A stretch of DNA of 11,410 bases from CAYSHJ01 sp964589725 (lineage in GTDB: Bacteria; Planctomycetota; Planctomycetia; Planctomycetales; Planctomycetaceae). Within the stretch, counting starts at the first letter, position 1. Each line of letters starts with the position of its first letter. A model generated the notes under the pieces. That model ran no database searches, was not told the origin of the DNA, and saw only the letters and a program-made list of their open reading frames with translations. Below are positions 5,551 to 11,410 of this stretch, piece after piece. The DNA is taken from NCBI GenBank assembly GCA_964589725.1, contig CAZPUJ010000483.1, positions 1-11,410 on the forward strand, read 5' to 3'. Both the position numbers and the translations under genes were made by a program.

Positions 5551-7611
5551 TTACTTCGGGTCGGCGGGCTGTTTCGAATCAGCCGACTTTTCGGCCGGTT
5601 TCGTCGGCTTGGCATCGCCATCCGCCGGCTTTTCGGTCGCCGGTTTGTCCTCGTCCAGCTTGTCGCTGGCTGGTTGATCGGACACGGGCTTCTCGCTCGT
5701 GCTCGCGGCTGGCAGTTCTTTTTTCTTGATCAAGTCGGCGCGTTTCAAACGCAGCTTGTCGAAACTGTCGTTGGAGATCACGTAGTACCAGTCGGCGAAG
5801 CGATCGTTCAATTCCTTGACCTTCGCTTGCCCCGATTCGATCCGCGACTCGAATGATTTCAGATCGCTGTTGTATCTCCCTTTGTCCACGTCGTACTTCT
5901 TCAGAGCCTCCTGATACTCCGCCTTCGGATCTGTCTTAGGCTCGGTCTTCTTAGGCTCGTCTGTCTTGGCCTCGTCTTTCTTAGCTTCCGACTCCGGTTT
6001 GTCTCCCGCCGGTTTGTCTTTCTCGTCCTTGGAGTCCGGCTTCGGTTCGTCCGTCTTCACGTCGCTCTTCTTGGGCGGAGAGTTTTTCTCGGAGTCATTC
6101 TCCTTCTTGTCGTCCTCCTTTTTGTCGTCGCTGGAGGCCGCGACCTGATCGTCTCCCTTCGCTCCCTCAGGGACGTCGTCGGTCTTCTTCGAGTCAGTCT
6201 GTTTCGACTCAGGCGGCTTTTCAGCGGAGGCGTCCTTATCCGGCTCCTTCGAGGTCGCGTCCTCTTTCTTAGCGTCGGCATCGGGCTTGTCAGAGTCGCC
6301 AGCGGGTTTATCTTCGGCGAGAGGTTCGACGCCCGGTGGCGGCGTGGGCATCTCCGGTTCAACGAGCCGTGCGCCGAGCAGCTTCTCATCGAATTCGGCA
6401 CGAACGAACAAGTAGCGACTCTTCTTCAAGTCCTCGTTCTTACCTTTGGAGGCTTTCTTGGGGATGTCTGTTTTTTTCTCGCCTTCTTTCACGTCACCCT
6501 TGTCGTCCTTATCACCGATTTCGATTTCTTCTTCCGTGCCGGAGAAGACGCTGCCAAACGTCAGCCGATAGACGACGCCGTCCTTCGTTCCCGCCGTCAG
6601 CTCGCCTTCGCGTGATACGATTTGTACTTGGCCCGATTCGTCTTGGCCGACGCGGAAGCCCTTCTCGCTGAGGCTGGAGCGGAGCAACATTTTGACCTGA
6701 TTGAGCATCTCGGGATTGTTGGCGAGTTCCTTAGGCAGCGAGATCTTCAGGTCGGGGGTCAGCACCGGCTTGCCATCAAACAGCGCGGGCTTCGGGCGGA
6801 CTCCGACCAACCGCAGGTCATCCAACGTGCTGACCATCGTGTTGATGTCATCGGTCTTCAGCTCCTCGGCCGCTTCGTCGAGGCCGTCCAGCTTCCACGG
6901 ATCGCCGCCTTTTTCGCGAGTGAGCTCGAAGATTTCGGTTCCTTCGAGTTCGTCGTTCTCGTTGTATTTTGGCTGGCTGGCTCGCACGCGGAGCACATCG
7001 AAGCCAGCGAGCTTGAGCAGATCGGTCTCGGCCCAATCGGCGAATTTCGTTGAGACATCGAACTTGGCCCTGACCATGTAGACTTTGTCTTCGTCAGCAC
7101 GGCGGATATAGCGTTTCTCTTCGTCACCCTCGACTTTCTTGCCGACGATGAGGTCCGCCAACACGATGTCCCCTTTCTGAGAGAGTGTGATGCGTTGCCC
7201 GCGGCCTTTCGTCGCGGTGCTTTCTTCGTCGAGAGGGTCGATCACGCCGAAGCGTTCGTGCTCGGTCTTGCGGCGAGTCGCTAAAGTCCCTCGCTTGAGA
7301 CTAATGATCGACGTGGCGGCTTTGGTGAGCTGGTCTTTGCCGTCGGCCGGATAGTCGTTGTGGGACGGAATCCGCCAGCCGTTGTCATTGACGACGATGA
7401 ATTTCTTCGACGTGGCCAGCGTCTCGTCATACGACACGACGCGAATCGAGGCCGCCGTTGTCGGGTCGGTGAAATCGCGAAAGAAGTCTTGGTCGAATTC
7501 GCCGTATCCCGCGAGTTCGACCGGCTTGGTGAACTGGTTCGCCGTGTAGGCGATGCCCGTCGATACGAGAGCGGCGGCGACAAACATGAGCGTGCGTTGC
7601 GTCGGATTCAT
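5551..7611 (-). CDS. DUF4340 domain-containing membrane-anchored protein, ABC operon partner
   Basis: 686 residues. One N-terminal transmembrane/signal-anchor segment (about 7-26, TLMFVAAALVSTGIAYTA) places the rest outside the cytoplasm. Residues 60-420 have the DUF4340 character (WRIPSHNDYPADGKDQL; DLLKLAGFDVLRV; WKLDG; INTMVSTLDDLRLVGV), and the domain resumes at 563-630 with WYYVISNDSFDKLRLKRADLI. Between them lies a low-complexity insert rich in Lys, Asp, Glu, Pro and Ser (about 430-563), and the C-terminal tail (633-686) has similar KPA/DKP composition. DUF4340 proteins are usually encoded next to GldG-like transporter genes, as here, and are thought to be accessory parts of that complex; the biochemical role is unknown. 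ATG 7611 is supported by GGAG about 10 nt upstream. The gene lies 81 bp after the permease gene, across a long palindrome, and ends before a terminator hairpin. Confidence 0.88.
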   Translation of the reverse strand: MNPTQRTLMFVAAALVSTGIAYTANQFTKPVELAGYGEFDQDFFRDFTDPTTAASIRVVSYDETLATSKKFIVVNDNGWRIPSHNDYPADGKDQLTKAATSIISLKRGTLATRRKTEHERFGVIDPLDEESTATKGRGQRITLSQKGDIVLADLIVGKKVEGDEEKRYIRRADEDKVYMVRAKFDVSTKFADWAETDLLKLAGFDVLRVRASQPKYNENDELEGTEIFELTREKGGDPWKLDGLDEAAEELKTDDINTMVSTLDDLRLVGVRPKPALFDGKPVLTPDLKISLPKELANNPEMLNQVKMLLRSSLSEKGFRVGQDESGQVQIVSREGELTAGTKDGVVYRLTFGSVFSGTEEEIEIGDKDDKGDVKEGEKKTDIPKKASKGKNEDLKKSRYLFVRAEFDEKLLGARLVEPEMPTPPPGVEPLAEDKPAGDSDKPDADAKKEDATSKEPDKDASAEKPPESKQTDSKKTDDVPEGAKGDDQVAASSDDKKEDDKKENDSEKNSPPKKSDVKTDEPKPDSKDEKDKPAGDKPESEAKKDEAKTDEPKKTEPKTDPKAEYQEALKKYDVDKGRYNSDLKSFESRIESGQAKVKELNDRFADWYYVISNDSFDKLRLKRADLIKKKELPAASTSEKPVSDQPASDKLDEDKPATEKPADGDAKPTKPAEKSADSKQPADPK

Positions 7612-7634
7612 GGGTTTTGCTCTCCGCGAAACTT

Positions 7635-7683
7635 GTAGGTTGGGACTCTGTACCGACTCGGTCGGGACAGAGTCCCAACCTAC
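7635..7683. repeat. 49-nt REP-like palindrome between the permease and DUF4340 genes
   Basis: A perfect 17-bp inverted repeat: GTAGGTTGGGACTCTGT at 7635-7651 pairs with 7667-7683. The interior also pairs (CCGA 7653-7656 with TCGG 7662-7665, loop CTCGG). It sits between the permease stop (7693) and the DUF4340 start (7611), leaving the DUF4340 ribosome binding site free. No T-tract follows on the minus strand (CAAGTTTCG), so termination is unlikely; a REP-like dispersed element or an mRNA processing or stability hairpin fits better. Confidence 0.85.
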
Positions 7684-7692
7684 TTGACGGGT

Positions 7693-10371
7693 TCACCGCT
7701 TCACGAGGCGGTCCACTTCGACGTTACGGTATTCGGAGTTGATGCGGGCCGAAAGCACGACAATCCCCAAGATGAGGGCCGGGAGCGGTGGTAGCAGAAT
7801 CGACCACAAACGGATACCGTCCTCGTAGGCTCGAATCTGCTGCTGAGTTTTGACGGTGAGGCGTTCGATCTTCTGATCCCTCTCGCGTTCGATGTTGGCC
7901 TTTTTGACCTTCAGCTTGCGATCTTCCGTCTCTTGGGCGATGAGCTTTTTTTGCTGGCGTTGGAACGGTGTCAGCGTCGTGTCCTTATCGATCTCGGCCA
8001 CGATCTTGTCCAGGTTCTTCTGGGCTTCCTCGATCTTTTTCTTTGCTTCGCCTTCCGCATCTCGGGCTTCATTCGCTTGTTCTTTGCGGAGCTTGTCGGC
8101 GACCTGCTGTATGGCGGTGAGCGTGCGATGTTGAGACCGACGTTTGCGCAATTCGATGTACGATTTCTCGCCCGCGAGCACGTCGACGCAATTGAGCACA
8201 AACTTCACGTTGTCGATCCGCAAACTGGGCAACTGCTGCGCAACTTCGATATTGAAGAGTTGGTTGCTGATCAGGTCGGCGTCGGCCACGAAGATGACAT
8301 TCAGACCTTTGCGGCCTTTGGAATCCTTGCCGGTGATGTGTGCGGCCAGCGTGTACGATTCTTCGGTGGGCTGCCGCGGCGGATTCGGCACGATCTCGAA
8401 ACTGCTCCCTGTAAACGGATTCCCACCGGATCTGGTGATCTCCTCCCAGGCGAGCACGCCGGACTTCAGGCTGGTCCGCAAGAGCGCGTCAAAGTTCAGT
8501 TCGCTGCCTTGTCGCTGGCGAATGTTACCGGGAAAGAAGGTCAGCACTTCTTGCAGATCTTTCGTCACGGAGCTCTTCGGACTGAACGCCGATTTGTTCC
8601 CGGTGTTGGGGCTCACGAAGACCAGTTCCGGAGGAATGCTGCTGGCGAACTCTGGATGCAAGTTGATTCCGGCGAAATCGAAGACCACTTCGCCGTTGTC
8701 CCAAGCGATCTCCAGCAGGTTGAGCAACGACGTGGCCTTGCCACCCTCGGCCTTTTGTTCGGGCGGAGCGTTCATGCCGCCCATCATTCCGCCGGGCCGC
8801 GGCTTAGGTGCTCGCGGCGCCGACCCTCCCATGCCGTCGTAGACCGGCAGCGGATCATCGAAGATCAGAACCGGCCGGCCTTTCTTGACGTAGTCCACGA
8901 AGTTCTGCATCTGCGGTTGTGTCAGCGACGTCGGCATGACGGCCATCAGCACATCGTACTTGTCGTCCGCGATCGGCGTGTCCGGCGAGACCTCTTCGAC
9001 TTTGTACTGCTTCTTCAATTCCGCCTGAATCCTCCATTCGGGCAGGTTGCGGAAGTGAGTCATGTCGAATCCACCGGTGACGCGCGCGTCGGTTCGGAGG
9101 ATGCCCACCGTCAGCCGCTTTTCATTCGCGACCGTTTGAATCGAACGAGTCAGCTCGTACTCGATCGACGTCCCGGCCTCGAACACGGGAACCACGACTT
9201 CGTCCGTGGGGCTGCTGACCACCACGCCCATGTAGATTTCCCGCACGCCGCGACGGCCTTCCTCATCCGTGGCCACCTGCATTGGCTGGATACCCAGCAG
9301 CTTCGCCTCTTCGGCTTCTTGGCTGAACGGCACGACGTCGACAAAGCGGACATCCAATCTCGGGCCGCCGATCCGGTCATATTGCCGCAACAAACCCTTG
9401 AGCCGATCGTGAGCCGTGACCTGCTCGCGCGGCACATCCGGAGAAATGAATGCCTGGATCGTCACCGGCCGATTCTTGTCGATCTTGTCAATCAGGTCTC
9501 GCGTTGTGGGGGAGACCGTGAAGAGCTTTTCGTTGGTCAGGTCGTAGCTGAGCGGAAACGCTTGGCTCAACTGCACGACGATCACGTTGACGCCGATCAA
9601 CGCCACGCCCAGCGACAGGCAGCGAATGGCGAACTGCCAACCCATCACCGAGCCATGCGGCCCGCCGCTCCAATGCCGCTTCGCGATGAAGACCGCGTTC
9701 AGGTATAAGAGGAACGCCGCCAGCGACACGAAGTAGGACACGCTCGTGAGCGGAATCAGTCCCAGACTGTATTCGCGCATTTGTTCGATCAGGCTGAACG
9801 CGGTGAGCGAGGTCAGTCGCGACGCCAGCTTGCCCACGAAGATCGGAATCGCGCAGAACGTCACGCCCAGCACGAAGGCGACCGTCACGCTGTTGGTCAA
9901 CACCGAGGCGAACATGCCGGCCGCCAACAACGCCGCGCCGGCGAGCCAATAGCCAAAGTACGTCGTCAACAGCAGGCCCCAGTCCGGGTTCGCGGCCCAA
10001 TACAAGACCAGCAAATTGCATCCCGAGAACGCCAACGCGATCGTGTACACCGCCAACGTCGCGAAGTATTTGCCCAACAGAATCTCGAAGTCGTTGGCTG
10101 GCAGCGTGAAGAGCAACTCATCCGTGCCTTGCCGCCGTTCCTCGGCCCAAGACGTCATCGTCACGGCAGGCACGATGAACAGCAGCAGCCACGGGTAGTA
10201 TTCGCTGAGCTGATCCAAGGTGGCCAAATTGTTCGTGAAAAACCGCGGACTGAACGCGGCCCAGGCGCACGAGACCACGAACACGCTGATGAACAAGTAG
10301 CCCAGCACACCCGAAAAGTAACTTGCCAGATTCCGCCAAAAGACGGCTTTGATTACAGGACTTCTCAGCAT
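7693..10371 (-). CDS. fused ABC-2 permease (GldF-like) and GldG-like auxiliary protein
   Basis: 892 residues. The N-terminal part (1-235) is an ABC-2 type permease with about six membrane segments (near 14-39, 57-74, 103-127, 133-160, 162-181, 204-230) and the cytoplasmic motif SWAEERRQGTDELLFTLP (74-91). A seventh helix (248-268) leads into YDLTNEKLFTVSPTTRDLIDKI, the start of the GldG / ABC_transp_aux (IFT52-like) extracytoplasmic module. That module includes VTIQAFISPDVP (303-314), GTSIEYELTRSI (400-411) and VLIFDDPLPVYDG (501-513). A Gly/Pro/Met-rich loop (515-545) interrupts it. A Lys/Glu-rich probable coiled coil spans about 740-850 and a last helix lies at 855-875. In Bacteroidetes GldF and GldG are separate proteins; here they are one chain. 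ATG 10371 is chosen because GGGAG lies 6 nt upstream and the first helix follows; the frame continues to 10554 but would overlap the ATPase gene. Substrate unknown. Confidence 0.9.
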   Translation of the reverse strand: MLRSPVIKAVFWRNLASYFSGVLGYLFISVFVVSCAWAAFSPRFFTNNLATLDQLSEYYPWLLLFIVPAVTMTSWAEERRQGTDELLFTLPANDFEILLGKYFATLAVYTIALAFSGCNLLVLYWAANPDWGLLLTTYFGYWLAGAALLAAGMFASVLTNSVTVAFVLGVTFCAIPIFVGKLASRLTSLTAFSLIEQMREYSLGLIPLTSVSYFVSLAAFLLYLNAVFIAKRHWSGGPHGSVMGWQFAIRCLSLGVALIGVNVIVVQLSQAFPLSYDLTNEKLFTVSPTTRDLIDKIDKNRPVTIQAFISPDVPREQVTAHDRLKGLLRQYDRIGGPRLDVRFVDVVPFSQEAEEAKLLGIQPMQVATDEEGRRGVREIYMGVVVSSPTDEVVVPVFEAGTSIEYELTRSIQTVANEKRLTVGILRTDARVTGGFDMTHFRNLPEWRIQAELKKQYKVEEVSPDTPIADDKYDVLMAVMPTSLTQPQMQNFVDYVKKGRPVLIFDDPLPVYDGMGGSAPRAPKPRPGGMMGGMNAPPEQKAEGGKATSLLNLLEIAWDNGEVVFDFAGINLHPEFASSIPPELVFVSPNTGNKSAFSPKSSVTKDLQEVLTFFPGNIRQRQGSELNFDALLRTSLKSGVLAWEEITRSGGNPFTGSSFEIVPNPPRQPTEESYTLAAHITGKDSKGRKGLNVIFVADADLISNQLFNIEVAQQLPSLRIDNVKFVLNCVDVLAGEKSYIELRKRRSQHRTLTAIQQVADKLRKEQANEARDAEGEAKKKIEEAQKNLDKIVAEIDKDTTLTPFQRQQKKLIAQETEDRKLKVKKANIERERDQKIERLTVKTQQQIRAYEDGIRLWSILLPPLPALILGIVVLSARINSEYRNVEVDRLVKR

Positions 10372-10444
10372 GATTGCTCCCGAAAGACACGCTAGTTCGA
10401 GTTCGCGCCACATCCTGCCGAACTCAAGTTCTACTTCCCGCCAC
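10372..10444. repeat. imperfect duplicated motif in the ATPase-permease gap
   Basis: The 73-base gap contains two related stretches ending CGCCACATCCTGCC (10406-10419) and CGCCACCTACTGCC (10439-10452), 12 of 14 identical. They are preceded by TCGAGTTC and TCAAGTTC respectively. The second runs straight into the heptamer array overlapping the ATPase stop codon, so the whole gap may be a decayed short-repeat tract. The permease ribosome binding site (GGGAG, minus strand) is at its left end. Confidence 0.5.
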
Positions 10445-10465
10445 CTACTGCCGACTGCCGACTGT
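10445..10465. repeat. heptamer tandem repeat (CGACTGC type) overlapping the ATPase stop codon
   Basis: Three consecutive 7-nt units on the plus strand: CTACTGC (10445), CGACTGC (10452), CGACTGT (10459). On the minus strand they encode the last residues of the ABC ATPase (VGSRQ) and its TAG stop. The unit differs from the CGATTGC unit of the 1247-1288 array by one base, so both probably belong to one repeat family. Confidence 0.6.
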
Positions 10466-11221
10466 CTCGACTCGCGACCGCGTGAGGTCGCGGAATCGAG
10501 ACTCCATATCGTGGCTTTGACCTTCCATTTCCGACTCCGACCCATCAAACACAATGCGGCCGTTGTCGATCAGGATCACGCGGTCGCAACTGACTTCCAC
10601 TTCCCGCAGGATGTGCGTCGAGAGCAGGATTGTTTTTGTTTTGGACAAACTGTGAATCAGTTCGCGGACTTCATGCACTTGGTTCGGGTCCAACCCGCTG
10701 GTCGGTTCGTCCAAGATCATCACCTCGGGGTCGTGCAGCAAGGCTTGAGCCATGCCAACACGCTGCTTGAAACCGCGCGACAGCTTGCCGATCGTCTTAT
10801 TCCACACGGTTCGCAGGGCGCACTTGTCGGCGACGAATTCGAGCCGATTGTTGAGGTGCGTCCCTGACATCCCGCGCGCGTGACCGAGATACTCCAGCAG
10901 CGACTTGGGCGTCATCTCGTGATACAGCGGCCCATTCTCCGGCAGATAGCCGATCAGCCTGCTGGCTTCCAGCCGATGCGTCGCCACGTTGAAGCCGCCA
11001 ATGAACGACTCTCCTTCCGTCGGCGTCAGGAAGCCGGTCAACATCTTCATCGTCGTTGACTTGCCGGCCCCGTTCGGTCCCAGAAACGCGGCGACTTGGC
11101 CGCGCGGGACCGAAAACGTCACGTTTTGAGTGGCCGCAAACGGGCCGTAAAACTTGCTCAAGCCGCGAGCTTCAATCATCACGCTGTTGCTCGCCGACGT
11201 GTCTTTGTCCTTGTGGCTCAT
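10445..11221 (-). CDS. ABC transporter ATP-binding protein, GldA-like
   Basis: 258 residues with a complete ABC ATPase core. Walker A is GPNGAGKST (48-56), the signature LSRGFKQRVGMAQAL (147-161), Walker B VMILDEP (167-173), the D-loop SGLDPNQ (175-181) and the switch His is in LLSTHILREVE (His202). The Q-loop region reads IGYLPENGPLY, with Pro-Glu where most ABC proteins have Gln; to my knowledge this is normal for the GldA/ABC-2 drug and exopolysaccharide-type subfamily. It should power the membrane permease encoded next. ATG 11221 is preferred: AAGGGA lies 8 nt upstream, and the Lys/Asp/Ser-rich 14 residues before MIEARGLSKFYG are short. The frame extends to 11380, but the added residues are unlike the family and start codons there lack a ribosome binding site. 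First gene of the operon; its last codons lie in a heptamer repeat. Confidence 0.92.
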   Translation of the reverse strand: MSHKDKDTSASNSVMIEARGLSKFYGPFAATQNVTFSVPRGQVAAFLGPNGAGKSTTMKMLTGFLTPTEGESFIGGFNVATHRLEASRLIGYLPENGPLYHEMTPKSLLEYLGHARGMSGTHLNNRLEFVADKCALRTVWNKTIGKLSRGFKQRVGMAQALLHDPEVMILDEPTSGLDPNQVHEVRELIHSLSKTKTILLSTHILREVEVSCDRVILIDNGRIVFDGSESEMEGQSHDMESRFRDLTRSRVETVGSRQ

Positions 11222-11295
11222 TCGCCCGATCCCTTTTTGGAAAAACCTTCGCGTCTTATTTCCCGCATTCATCGAAACCGCCACGCACCGAAACC

Positions 11296-11344
11296 GGCCG
11301 ATGACTCGGCCATCCGAAAATAACAAACCCCGCCGAGTGACCAA
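11296..11344 (-). promoter_or_regulatory. possible sigma70-type promoter of the ABC operon, with a small hairpin
   Basis: On the minus strand, TTGGTC (complement of 11339-11344) and TATTTT (complement of 11317-11322) are separated by 16 bases and lie about 95 bases before the ATPase start. The match to consensus is partial (about 3/6 and 4/6). Just downstream, GGCCGA (11296-11301) and TCGGCC (11306-11311) form a 6-bp hairpin that would lie at the very start of the transcript. This could be chance in GC-rich DNA. Confidence 0.25.
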
Positions 11345-11410
11345 GCTCGCGGTCCGTTGGGACTTTTCACCCGACTTCACCAGCGGAAGGAGTCACGCTG
11401 CGACAAATCG

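Noticed and set aside
4990..5856. A 288-codon plus-strand open frame covering the gap and the end of the DUF4340 gene.
   Set aside because: It overlaps a real gene and a terminator hairpin, lacks a ribosome binding site and has no recognisable domain.
7933..9708. A 591-codon plus-strand open frame antisense to the permease-GldG gene.
   Set aside because: The opposite strand encodes a clearly recognisable membrane protein across the whole stretch; the antisense frame is Arg/His/Asp-rich without domains, a common effect of GC-rich codon use.
10372..10554. A 61-residue N-terminal extension of the permease starting at 10554, overlapping the ATPase gene.
   Set aside because: It would be translated from repeat and ATPase-coding DNA; the ATG at 10371 has GGGAG at good spacing and starts right before the first membrane helix.
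11380..11410. GGAAGGAG on the plus strand near the right edge, as if a plus-strand gene began there.
   Set aside because: No ATG, GTG or TTG follows at usable spacing before the window ends.

Overview
The window looks like a piece of a Planctomycetota chromosome (moderately high GC, roughly 55-60% by eye). Three things point there: an LEDRxML motif near the N-terminus of a large repeat protein, a GldA / GldF-GldG fusion / DUF4340 transporter cluster, and an archaeal-type HisA/HisF-related protein. The assignment rests on gene content alone, because there is no rRNA or other phylogenetic marker here. I see no tRNA, rRNA, CRISPR array, transposase or phage gene.

Layout. (1) 2-1243, + strand: 3' part of a SecA-type ATPase gene cut by the window edge; the protein ends naturally soon after the second helicase domain, so it lacks the C-terminal domains of housekeeping SecA. 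(2) 1327-2076, + strand: a HisA/HisF-family TIM-barrel protein. A run of degenerate 7-nt repeats lies between these two genes. (3) 2177-4939, - strand: a 920-residue protein made largely of RTX-type calcium-binding nonapeptide repeats. It is convergent with the HisA-like gene; between them are two hairpins, one a near-perfect intrinsic terminator for the RTX gene whose stem is built into the last codons of the HisA-like gene. (4) 4940-5550: about 610 bases without a credible gene; the only clear element is a terminator hairpin for the gene upstream. (5) 5551-11221, all - strand: a three-gene operon read from the right end of the window leftwards: ABC ATPase, then a fused ABC-2 permease/GldG-like protein, then a DUF4340 protein.

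How the genes work together. The 5551-11221 operon should form one inner-membrane complex: a cytoplasmic ATPase, a membrane permease fused to a large periplasmic GldG/IFT52-like module, and a membrane-anchored DUF4340 partner. It resembles the Bacteroidetes gliding-motility GldA/GldF/GldG set, but such loci occur in many non-gliding bacteria and the substrate is unknown. The SecA-like ATPase and the RTX protein both relate to protein export, but nothing in the window shows that one serves the other. The HisA-like gene may belong to a tetrahydromethanopterin/methanofuran-type pathway or another sugar-phosphate isomerisation; this is a weak inference.

Most of the window is ordinary planctomycete chromosome. 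The points most worth a second look are the C-terminally short SecA, the LEDR-tagged RTX protein, the heptamer repeat family present at two loci, the 49-nt palindrome inside the ABC operon, and the terminator embedded in a coding end.
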